The position numbers and the translations under genes were made by a program. From positions 1 through 63,377 of the forward strand of contig CAZHKK010000001.1 in NCBI GenBank assembly GCA_964532735.1: a DNA stretch of 63,377 nt, in the 5' to 3' direction. The first letter of the stretch is position 1; every line of letters begins with the position of its first letter. This document shows, in pieces, positions 1-7,875 of this stretch. This DNA is from JAJXYN01 sp964532735. GTDB taxonomy: Bacteria; Patescibacteriota; Patescibacteriia; JAGPKW01. Under the pieces are notes generated by a model. The model searched no databases. It was not told where the DNA came from and saw only the letters and a list, made by a program, of their open reading frames with translations.

Positions 1-502
<502 letters not shown>

Positions 503-623
503 AAATGAATTTACATATAATGTAAAGAAATTGACTTTCTTACCAATTTTGCATTTGTACACAAAATTCTTTCTACCATTTATTAAGTTGTAAAGTTGCT
601 TTCAAAAAAATCAACGTAAATCC

Positions 624-652
624 ATTATATACAAAACTAAAAAATAAGTCAA
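624..652 (-). promoter_or_regulatory. Sigma-70-type promoter of the rRNA operon
   Basis: On the reverse strand a TTGACT -35 box (647-652) is separated by exactly 17 bp from a perfect TATAAT -10 box (624-629). Transcription would start near 617, giving a leader of about 115 nt before mature 16S. The leader (503-617) is AT-rich, holds no gene and probably contains processing stems. Confidence 0.85.
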
Positions 653-700
653 TACCTAACCTCACAACAACATTATGAAGTTTTCCACAATTCATATAAA

Positions 701-727
701 TAAAAAAATCACCTAAAATTAGGCGAT
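701..727 (-). terminator. Intrinsic terminator after gyrB, probably bidirectional
   Basis: Nine-bp arms at 708-716 and 719-727 (one G-U pair) are flanked by a T-tract on either strand. It lies just beyond the gyrB stop codon and separates gyrB from the rRNA promoter. Confidence 0.75.
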
Positions 728-732
728 TTTTT

Positions 733-2667
733 TTATATATCTAAATTTTTAACAGTTTTAGCACGAGTTTCTATAAAGGTTCTACGTGGGGCTACTTCAG
801 AACCCATTAACATATCAAAAATAGCATCAGCTCTTTGAGCATCATCAACATCAACTCTTTTAATAAGTCTAGTTTCTGGATTCATTGTAGTTTGCCAAAG
901 TTGTTCTGGATTCATTTCTCCAAGACCTTTATATCTTTGAACATCATACCTTTGTTCTCCTAAAGTCTTAATTTCAGATTCTAAATCTTCATCTGTATAT
1001 AAATATTTAATATTTTTACCAACTTGCACCTTATAAAGTGGTGGCTGAGCTAAGAATATGTGACCTTCTTCAAGAAGCGGTTTGAAATATCTAAAGAAAA
1101 AAGTTAAAAGTAAAGTATTAATATGAGCACCATCAACATCTGCATCAGTCATACAAATTATTTTTCCATATCTCAATTTAGAAAGATCAAAATTATCTCC
1201 AACATTGGTTCCTATAGCAACAATTAAAGGAATTAGCTTTTCCGATTTTAAAACTTGATCAATTCTTGTTCTTTCAACATTTAACATCTTACCCCACATT
1301 GAAAGAATTGCTTGAAATTTTCTATTTCTACCTTGTTTTGCAGAACCTCCAGCAGAATCTCCCTCCACTATAAATAATTCTGTTTCTTCTACATTTTTTG
1401 AAGAACAATCAGCAAGTTTACCAGGAAGAGTAAATCCATCCATAGCACTTTTTCTTAAAATAGTATCACGAGCTGCACGAGCTGCATTTCTTGCTTGACA
1501 AGATAAAATACATTTTTTAATAACATCCTCTGCATCTTTTGGATGTTCCTCTAAAAACACCGAAAAAGCTTCTTTAAATAAACTATCAACAACACCTTTA
1601 ACTTCTATATTACCAAGTTTAGCTTTTGTTTGACCTTCAAATTGTGGATCAGGAACTTTCACAGAAACAACAGCAGTTAAACCTTCCTTGATATCATCTC
1701 CTGTCAAATTATCATCTTTTTCTTTTAAAAGTCCTTTAGTTCTTGCATAACTATTAATAATTCTAGTCAAAGCAGTTCTAAAACCTACAACATGAGAACC
1801 ACCTTCTGGATTAAATATATTATTAGCAAATGCTAATACATTTTCATCATAATCATCAGTATATTGTAAAGAAACTTCAACATTTATATCATCTTGTTCT
1901 TTTTCAAAATAAAAATTTTCATTTTGAATAGGATTCTCATTTCTGTTTAAATATTTAACATAAGATTTGATACCACCCTCAAAATAAAACTCATAAGAAT
2001 AATTATTTTCTTCGTCTCTAAAATCATTAATAATCATTCTTATTTTTTTTGTAAGATAACATTGCTGTCTAAGATGAGCTAATATTTTTTTAAATTTAAA
2101 TTCTGTAGTAGAAAAAATAGTATCATCTGGCTTAAACATGATAGTTGTGCCATGTTTATCAGATTGACCAATTTCTTTTGCACCATAATCAGAAACACCT
2201 TTGTGAAATTCTTGTTCAATAATTTTTCCTTTTGCATAAATCGTAGCTTTTAAATGTGTAGATAAAGCATTAACAACAGAAGCTCCAACACCATGAAGAC
2301 CACCAGCTACTTTATATCCAACACCTCTTTCAAATTTTCCTCCAGCATGAAGAATTGTTAGGACAGTTTCTAATGTTGACTTACCGGTTTTTGGATGTTT
2401 TTCTGTAGGAATGCCTCTACCATTATCAGAAACTGAAACATATCCATCTTTATGTAAAGTTATTTCTATTTTATTACAATAACCAGCAATAGCCTCATCA
2501 ATAGAGTTATCAACTATTTCCCAAATCAAATGATGTAATCCTTCACCAGCAGTATTGCCGATATACATACCAGGTCTTTTTCTAACCGGTTCAAGACCTT
2601 CCAATACCTGAATAGACGAAGCATTATATTCTTCATTGTTTTTTATTTTATCTAATTCTTCAGACAT
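733..2667 (-). CDS. gyrB: DNA gyrase subunit B
   Basis: ATPase subunit of type II topoisomerase; with GyrA it introduces negative supercoils using ATP. The 644-residue protein has the usual order: a GHKL ATPase domain (PVRKRPGMYIG near residue 30, VDNSIDEA near 55, SDNGRGIP near 80), a transducer domain, a TOPRIM domain (VEGDSAGGSAKQGR near 435 and the metal-binding MTDADVDGAH near 510) and the C-terminal RYKGLGEMNPEQLW motif. Length is normal for a short, insertion-free GyrB. The ATG start has no SD sequence, like most housekeeping genes here. It lies next to the 16S gene and is preceded by a perfect 30-bp palindrome. ParE is the only close alternative; the gene has not been tested for gyrase versus topo IV activity. 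Confidence 0.95.
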   Translation of the reverse strand: MSEELDKIKNNEEYNASSIQVLEGLEPVRKRPGMYIGNTAGEGLHHLIWEIVDNSIDEAIAGYCNKIEITLHKDGYVSVSDNGRGIPTEKHPKTGKSTLETVLTILHAGGKFERGVGYKVAGGLHGVGASVVNALSTHLKATIYAKGKIIEQEFHKGVSDYGAKEIGQSDKHGTTIMFKPDDTIFSTTEFKFKKILAHLRQQCYLTKKIRMIINDFRDEENNYSYEFYFEGGIKSYVKYLNRNENPIQNENFYFEKEQDDINVEVSLQYTDDYDENVLAFANNIFNPEGGSHVVGFRTALTRIINSYARTKGLLKEKDDNLTGDDIKEGLTAVVSVKVPDPQFEGQTKAKLGNIEVKGVVDSLFKEAFSVFLEEHPKDAEDVIKKCILSCQARNAARAARDTILRKSAMDGFTLPGKLADCSSKNVEETELFIVEGDSAGGSAKQGRNRKFQAILSMWGKMLNVERTRIDQVLKSEKLIPLIVAIGTNVGDNFDLSKLRYGKIICMTDADVDGAHINTLLLTFFFRYFKPLLEEGHIFLAQPPLYKVQVGKNIKYLYTDEDLESEIKTLGEQRYDVQRYKGLGEMNPEQLWQTTMNPETRLIKRVDVDDAQRADAIFDMLMGSEVAPRRTFIETRAKTVKNLDI

Positions 2668-2690
2668 AAAATCAAATTAAAACTTAAAAA

Positions 2691-2720
2691 TTAATTGCTA
2701 AATTATAATTTAGCAATTAA
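2691..2720. repeat. Perfect 30-bp palindrome upstream of gyrB
   Basis: The 30 bases equal their own reverse complement, centred between 2705 and 2706 and 24 bp before the gyrB ATG. It could be a two-fold symmetric protein-binding site or a hairpin in the gyrB 5' UTR. There is no long T-tract after it on the minus strand, so it is not a typical terminator. Confidence 0.8.
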
Positions 2721-2788
2721 TTGTTCACTTTCTTCCATATTTTACACTATAAAACTAATAAAATAAAGCCTTTATACACAGAAAATAA

Positions 2789-2827
2789 AAAACTGCTAAG
2801 AGAACATAAGTTCTTCAAAGCAGTTTT
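2789..2827 (-). terminator. Intrinsic terminator of the small gene at 2837-3214
   Basis: Nine-bp outer arms (2789-2797 and 2819-2827) with a further inner pairing (2801-2805 with 2810-2814), then a T-rich tail on the minus strand. Confidence 0.8.
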
Positions 2828-2836
2828 GGTTTAAGT

Positions 2837-3214
2837 TTAAGTAAAAAAATCAAACTTTAAACCAATAATCTCACCGCATACAACATCAATACTGATGTTA
2901 TAATAATGAGAAAGCGATAAGAATTCTTGACTATTATAATTAATAATAGCCAACCTTTCATCTTCCAAAAAAAAGACGTGTATTTCATCTCCTATTAGCT
3001 TAAGAAGAATATTAACATATGGCTCTATTTCAAATCCATACACACAAGGTGTTTTGATAATAATAGAACCATCTTCTAACATCTTATAAAAGAAATTGTT
3101 TTCTTTACAAAAAAGATATCCTTCAAAAATGTTAGCCTCAAGCTCGATAAATGAACTTACCTCGTTAATATTTCTTGCCTCTGTAAGAAATGCTACATCT
3201 TCCAATGTTGTCAT
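2837..3214 (-). CDS. Hypothetical small acidic protein, 125 aa
   Basis: I do not recognise this protein. The frame stays open up to a TTG at 3241, but the ATG at 3214 is the better start because a strong SD (GGGAGGA, 3221-3227) sits 6 nt before it. The product starts MTTLEDVAFLTEARN, has no signal peptide or clear membrane helix, contains alternating hydrophobic and acidic stretches (for example GDEIHVFFLEDERLAI) and ends with FDFFT. It is a monocistronic unit with its own promoter and terminator, set between gyrB and pheT. The strong SD is unlike the neighbouring housekeeping genes and is shared with the small genes at 7431, 10922 and 58152. Confidence 0.75.
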   Translation of the reverse strand: MTTLEDVAFLTEARNINEVSSFIELEANIFEGYLFCKENNFFYKMLEDGSIIIKTPCVYGFEIEPYVNILLKLIGDEIHVFFLEDERLAIINYNSQEFLSLSHYYNISIDVVCGEIIGLKFDFFT

Positions 3215-3249
3215 ACATCTTCCTCCCACATATATTTTCAAACTTTAAT

Positions 3250-3278
3250 ATTATATCATAAAACAAACAAAAAAACAA
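3250..3278 (-). promoter_or_regulatory. Promoter of the small gene at 2837-3214
   Basis: Reverse strand: TTGTTT (3273-3278), 17-bp spacer, TATAAT (3250-3255) preceded by an extended TGA. The -35 box lies inside the T-tract arm of the pheT terminator, so terminator and promoter overlap. Confidence 0.7.
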
Positions 3279-3317
3279 TAGTAGATGACTCATACATGCG
3301 CCACCTACTATTGTTTT
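3272..3317 (-). terminator. Intrinsic terminator of pheST
   Basis: Thirteen-bp perfect arms (3272-3284 and 3305-3317), continued by imperfect pairing around a roughly 15-nt loop, followed by a T-tract on the minus strand. The right arm overlaps the pheT stop codon. Confidence 0.85.
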
Positions 3318-5778
3318 ATTTTCTTATTTCAGCTTTAAATTTATTATTTAAAACTTCAATAATATCTTTATAAACTTTATCTATAATATCATTTGTAATA
3401 GTTTTTTCTTTATCAATCAAAGAAATTCTAAAAGCTAAAGACACTTTTTCATTAGAAATATTTTCACCATTATAAACATCAAACAAATTTATAGAACAAA
3501 CATAATCAGAAATAGAAAATATTTCATTTTTTATATCTTGCCATAAAATATTTTTATCAACAAGCATGCTAATATCCATATCTGAACCTTGAAATTTTGG
3601 AACAATAGAATAATTATATTTTTCTTCTAATAAACTATACATTTTTTCAAAATCTATTTCAAAAAATGATATTCTTTGTTTTATTTTATCTTTTATAGTT
3701 AATTTTGGATTTATTTCTGATATAAAACCAATTTTTTCATTGTTAATAACAATATCAACAAATCTGGAAGAATGACAATATAATGGAATCATCTCAATAT
3801 CAACAATATTATATTTATAATCAAATTTAAATAATTCAAAAATTTTCTCTAAATAACTTTTTAAATTATAAAAAGGTGTATCTATGTTTTTTTCTGTAAA
3901 AAAAGCTGAAAAATAATAATTTTGAAAAGGAAGATTTGAAAATTTTTCTGACTGAATATCATCTCTAAAAACTCTTTCTATTTCAAATATTTTTATATTA
4001 TCAAAATTCTTAAGATTTTTCTTTATATTTTTTAATAAATTTACAGCAAGAGTAGGCCTCATAAATCCAGCATCTGAAGACGAAGGGTTTAAAACCTTAA
4101 CAACTTGATCTTCTTTTAAGTTAAATTCTTTTTTATCTTCATCAGATATAAAGGAATAATTTAAAATTTCAGAAAATCCATTATCTATCATTATGTCTTT
4201 TACTCTTCTTTCAAATTTTCTAAGACCACTATCCTTTGCAGAGTTAAATGATGGTATAAGTGAGCTAGGTTTTATGTTGTTATACCCATAAATACGAGCT
4301 ATTTCTTCAATTAAATCTTCTTTAATATTCACATCTTTATTTCTAAAATATGGAACAGCAACAATAATACAATCATCATTAGATTCTTTAATATTAAATC
4401 CTAATTTTTTTAATATAGAAATAATTTCAAAATTAGCAATATCAACACCGATTCTAGATTTTATAAAATCAAAACTTATAGAAATAGATTTTATAAAAGT
4501 ATCATAATTAGAATATTTTTGAATACTTTCTATAACAACTTTTGGACAAATCTTCTTTAATAAATATACAAATCTGGCAAGGGCAATATTAGCAAATTCT
4601 GGATCTATTTGTTTTTCATATCTAGCACCAGCATCAGTTCTAATACCTATCTTTTGCATAGTTTTTCTAATAGAATTACCATCAAAATTTGCTGATTCCA
4701 AAACTATTGAATTTGTAGTATTAGAAATAGAAGATTCTACCCCACCCATAATACCAGCTATACCAATAGGTCTTATAGAATCAGAAATAACTAAAACAGA
4801 CTCATCAAGTTCAACCTCTTTACCATCTAAAGTTTTAATTTTTTCACCAATTACACCATTTCTAACAAATATTTTATTAGAAATTTTTGAAGTATCAAAA
4901 GCATGTAATGGCTGGCCTAGCTCAATCATAACATAATTAGTAAGATCAACTATATTATTAATAGAATTATGCCCAGTAGCAACCATGGCCTTAGCAAGCC
5001 ACTCTGGTGAATCCTCTACTTTTATATTATTAATTCTAACAGCATTATAATTTTTACAAAGAGAATTATTTAAAATTTCAACTTTTAACTGTGTAAAAAC
5101 AGTGTTAGACAAATCATCTAACTCTAAAGATTTTAATTCTCTTTTATAAATAACAGAAAGTTCTCTAGCAATACCATAATGCCCCCATAAATCAGGTCTA
5201 TGAGTCAAAGCAACATTATCAACATCAAAAGAAACATCGTTTAAATTCAATAAATCAGCAATATTTTCACCAATTTTAATATCTTGTTTAAATTTATTTT
5301 TAAATAAATTTAAATCAATAATTTCTTTTTCTGATTTTGCTGGAAAAAAATTAGAGAGACCAATTTCATCACTAGCACAAATCATACCAAAGCTAGAAAC
5401 TCCACGAAGTTCTGTTTCTTTGATTTCTACAAGTTCACCTTCTCCATGCCATTTAACAAAAGATCCAGGAAGAGCAACAACAACGAACATACCCTTTTCA
5501 AGATTAGATCCACCACAAACAATTTTTACAGTTTCTTGTTTTTTCTTAAATAAACCACCAGTTTTATAAATAGAAACATCACAAACTCTAAGCTTATCAG
5601 CAGATGGATGGTCTTCAACTTTTTCTATTTTGCCAATAACAATATTAGAAAAAGCGGAAGCTTTATCAATAATATCATCAACTTCAAAAGAATGCTCAAT
5701 AATTTTAGCAGCAATTTCTTTAGGATCAATACCTTCTAAATCAACAAATTTTTTTAATATATCAAGTGAAATCAACAT
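3316..5778 (-). CDS. pheT: Phenylalanyl-tRNA synthetase beta subunit
   Basis: Beta chain of the (alpha-beta)2 PheRS that charges tRNA-Phe; it carries tRNA-binding and editing domains. The 820 residues show an N-terminal EMAP/OB tRNA-binding domain (VIGKIEKVEDHPSADKLRVC near residue 46-65), B3/B4 editing and B5 domains (the latter around 430-510), a catalytic-like core, and a C-terminal FDX-ACB anticodon-binding domain (about 725-820). The length is typical for bacteria. It follows pheS by 9 bp on the same strand, so the two are co-transcribed, and a strong terminator closes the unit. There is no SD before the ATG. Confidence 0.96.
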   Translation of the reverse strand: MLISLDILKKFVDLEGIDPKEIAAKIIEHSFEVDDIIDKASAFSNIVIGKIEKVEDHPSADKLRVCDVSIYKTGGLFKKKQETVKIVCGGSNLEKGMFVVVALPGSFVKWHGEGELVEIKETELRGVSSFGMICASDEIGLSNFFPAKSEKEIIDLNLFKNKFKQDIKIGENIADLLNLNDVSFDVDNVALTHRPDLWGHYGIARELSVIYKRELKSLELDDLSNTVFTQLKVEILNNSLCKNYNAVRINNIKVEDSPEWLAKAMVATGHNSINNIVDLTNYVMIELGQPLHAFDTSKISNKIFVRNGVIGEKIKTLDGKEVELDESVLVISDSIRPIGIAGIMGGVESSISNTTNSIVLESANFDGNSIRKTMQKIGIRTDAGARYEKQIDPEFANIALARFVYLLKKICPKVVIESIQKYSNYDTFIKSISISFDFIKSRIGVDIANFEIISILKKLGFNIKESNDDCIIVAVPYFRNKDVNIKEDLIEEIARIYGYNNIKPSSLIPSFNSAKDSGLRKFERRVKDIMIDNGFSEILNYSFISDEDKKEFNLKEDQVVKVLNPSSSDAGFMRPTLAVNLLKNIKKNLKNFDNIKIFEIERVFRDDIQSEKFSNLPFQNYYFSAFFTEKNIDTPFYNLKSYLEKIFELFKFDYKYNIVDIEMIPLYCHSSRFVDIVINNEKIGFISEINPKLTIKDKIKQRISFFEIDFEKMYSLLEEKYNYSIVPKFQGSDMDISMLVDKNILWQDIKNEIFSISDYVCSINLFDVYNGENISNEKVSLAFRISLIDKEKTITNDIIDKVYKDIIEVLNNKFKAEIRK

Positions 5779-5787
5779 AAGTTTATA

Positions 5788-6807
5788 TTAAAATTGATTA
5801 ATAAATCTAACATCACCACCCATAAGCCATCTAATATCTTCTATTTTATATTTTTGCATTGTCATTCTATCGATACCAAAACCAAAAGCAAAACCAGAAT
5901 ATTCATTAGAATCAATATCTGCAGCCTTTAAAACATTTGGGTGTATCATCCCGGTCCCACCCAACTCAAGCCAACCAGTGTGTTTACAGGCAGGACATTT
6001 TTTACCACCACAAACAAGACAAGAAATATCAAGTTCGAAACCAGGCTCCACAAATGGAAAATATCCAGGTCTTAATCTAATTTTAACATCATCACCAAAA
6101 ATTTTTTTAACAAAACCATCAACAGTAGAAATCAAATTAGCAATAGAAATGTTTTTATCAACAACAACACATTCTATTTGATGTAAAGTATGTTCATGAG
6201 TAGCATCAAGAGCCTCGTTTCTAAAAACCCTACCAGGAATAACAATTTTAAGAGGAACACCAAAATCCTTAAGAGCTCTAACCTGACAATTAGAAGTATG
6301 TGTTCTAAGTACAACGTCACTCTTAATATAAAAAGTATCTTGCATATCTCTAGCAGGATGATTTTTTGGAAGATTTAAAGCTTCAAAATTAAAAAAATCC
6401 GTTTCTATTTCTGGACCATCATAAACAATAAAACCCATAGATTTAAATATATCCTCTAACTTATACCTAAGTTGAGTGTTTGGGTGCATATGACCAATCT
6501 TATTGTCATTGATACTAATAGTAGGATCTATATATTCATTTTTTAATTTTACATCTAATTCATTTTCTATAATTTCATTTTTTTTGTTTTCAATTATAGA
6601 AATTAATTCCATTTTTAAAGAATTAATAATAGGTCCTATTTCACGTTTTTCTTCATTAGACAAAGATCCAACCGATCTCAATATATCAGAAAATTCAGAC
6701 TTTTTTCCAAAATATTTTATTTCTAAATCATTAATTTCTTTAGAATTTTTTACATTAGAAATCTCATTAATAGCTACTTTTTTAAGTTGTTCTAGTTTTT
6801 CAATCAT
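5788..6807 (-). CDS. pheS: Phenylalanyl-tRNA synthetase alpha subunit
   Basis: Catalytic chain of PheRS. In 339 residues it has an N-terminal coiled-coil region (1-90), class II motif 2 (GRVFRNEALDATHEHTLHQI) and motif 3 (FGFGIDRMTMQKY near the C-terminus). A short Cys insertion (CLVCGGKKCPACKHTGW) before the GTGMIHPNVL segment may bind zinc. First gene of the pheST operon. No SD is visible before the ATG at 6807; the 98-bp upstream region (6808-6905) shows no clear T-box or other riboswitch. Confidence 0.96.
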   Translation of the reverse strand: MIEKLEQLKKVAINEISNVKNSKEINDLEIKYFGKKSEFSDILRSVGSLSNEEKREIGPIINSLKMELISIIENKKNEIIENELDVKLKNEYIDPTISINDNKIGHMHPNTQLRYKLEDIFKSMGFIVYDGPEIETDFFNFEALNLPKNHPARDMQDTFYIKSDVVLRTHTSNCQVRALKDFGVPLKIVIPGRVFRNEALDATHEHTLHQIECVVVDKNISIANLISTVDGFVKKIFGDDVKIRLRPGYFPFVEPGFELDISCLVCGGKKCPACKHTGWLELGGTGMIHPNVLKAADIDSNEYSGFAFGFGIDRMTMQKYKIEDIRWLMGGDVRFINQF

Positions 6808-6905
6808 GTTTTATAGAACTTTAAATTTTAATTAAAATAATATTAGTATAAATAAAGATAAATATCAAATACTAACAGATGTAATATTTTATCTTATACT
6901 TACAT

Positions 6906-7298
6906 TTAGTTTATTAATTTTCTTCCTGGTTTATGAGAAGCAAAGAAGAATTCAATTGTAAAAATCATAGCTATTATTAAAGTCATATTCCACCATGTAA
7001 GAGATTCTAATTGCTCTAAAATTAAAAGGACAGACATTAAAACAGATAACAATACACCATGTCTAAAAGATTTTGTAATTAAAGAAAATATCGGTTGGTT
7101 TTTATTAAATATCCATCTAAAAACAAACATAACAAGAGATAAAATACCAATAGAAGAAAAAAATAAAGTAGCATAAAACAAAGTAAATCCTAAAGCACCC
7201 GACACATAAGGATCAATATTAAAAAGAACAAAACCAAAACCAGAAAGAGCAATAACGGTAGCAATAATCATTATGATAATATACTTTTTAAAAGACAT
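6906..7298 (-). CDS. Hypothetical integral membrane protein, 130 aa
   Basis: A small protein with four predicted transmembrane helices (about residues 5-28, 33-60, 78-97, 102-122) joined by short basic loops (RWIFNKNQP, SFRHG), ending in HKPGRKLIN. I recognise no family function. It lies 98 bp upstream of pheS on the same strand and has no SD. The sequence shows no catalytic motif. It could be a conserved Patescibacteria membrane protein, but that cannot be shown here. Confidence 0.7.
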   Translation of the reverse strand: MSFKKYIIIMIIATVIALSGFGFVLFNIDPYVSGALGFTLFYATLFFSSIGILSLVMFVFRWIFNKNQPIFSLITKSFRHGVLLSVLMSVLLILEQLESLTWWNMTLIIAMIFTIEFFFASHKPGRKLIN

Positions 7299-7380
7299 AA
7301 ATTAATATTAGTTGATTAATAATAGCCAGTTTATAACACTATAAAGTATATCATAATTATTTTTTTTCTAAAATATTAAC

Positions 7381-7409
7381 TTGATTTATTATTAAAAAAA
7401 TGTTATAAA
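7381..7409 (+). promoter_or_regulatory. Promoter of the secreted small protein at 7431
   Basis: TTGATT (7381-7386), 17-bp spacer, TATAAA (7404-7409) with an extended TGT. It is followed by a strong AAGGAGG SD 8 nt before the ATG. Confidence 0.7.
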
Positions 7410-7430
7410 AACATATAACAAGGAGGCGTT

Positions 7431-7832
7431 ATGAAAAAAATCATAGCAATTATATTTTTTTGTTTATTCATGACTTCTATTTTCGCATTTGGAAAAAAAG
7501 AAAAAGCACCAGACTATTCCCCGGTCTCTTTTTATAAAGAGATAAAAACAGCTCTTGATAGAGATATCAAAGATTATGAAAAAAATATTATAGACACAAC
7601 ATATTTATACTATTATTCAAAATTTGATAAAAATTGGGATACAGAAAAATGGGAAGAAGCAAAAAATACAGCAATAAAACTTTGTTTTAATAAAGCTGCT
7701 ATAATCGCTTCAAAAGCTGGAATGTTTGGAGAAAAATTTATCCAAGCAATTCTAGTAACAGCTGGAGATGCAAAAGACAGTTTCGGGTCATGGCTCGAAA
7801 CTAATAGTGACAGATACGAAGAAAGTCATTAA
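7431..7832 (+). CDS. Small secreted protein of unknown function, 133 aa
   Basis: An isolated plus-strand gene among minus-strand genes. The product begins with a signal peptide (MKKIIAIIFFCLFMTSIFAF), followed by GKKEKAPD. There is no lipobox Cys, so signal peptidase I cleavage near residue 19-20 is expected. The mature part is helical, charged and rich in Lys, Asp and Tyr (for example TTYLYYYSKFDKNWDTEKW), with one Cys. The start is fixed by an AAGGAGG SD, and it has its own promoter and terminator. The 'FAFGKKEK' style of signal-peptide end recalls small exported proteins of spirochaetes; that is only an impression. Function unknown. Confidence 0.75.
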   Translation: MKKIIAIIFFCLFMTSIFAFGKKEKAPDYSPVSFYKEIKTALDRDIKDYEKNIIDTTYLYYYSKFDKNWDTEKWEEAKNTAIKLCFNKAAIIASKAGMFGEKFIQAILVTAGDAKDSFGSWLETNSDRYEESH

Positions 7833-7840
7833 ACCAAAAA

Positions 7841-7872
7841 CCTCTTAAATATAATATTTAAGAGGTTGTTTT
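7841..7872. terminator. Bidirectional terminator between convergent genes
   Basis: Near-perfect inverted repeat (CCTCTTAAAT and ATTTAAGAGG arms, 7841-7865) with a T-tract downstream on the plus strand and A-rich sequence on the other side. It lies between the plus-strand gene ending at 7832 and the helicase gene ending at 7876. Confidence 0.8.
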
Positions 7873-7875
7873 TTA

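Noticed and set aside
6808..6905. T-box or other riboswitch upstream of pheS
   Set aside because: No T-box sequence or stable specifier stem could be found in the 98 bp between the two genes.
7841..7872. Possible CRISPR or short repeat array because of many small inverted repeats in the window
   Set aside because: All repeats found between genes are single hairpins acting as terminators or single palindromes; no regularly spaced direct repeats with unique spacers are present, and no cas gene is seen.
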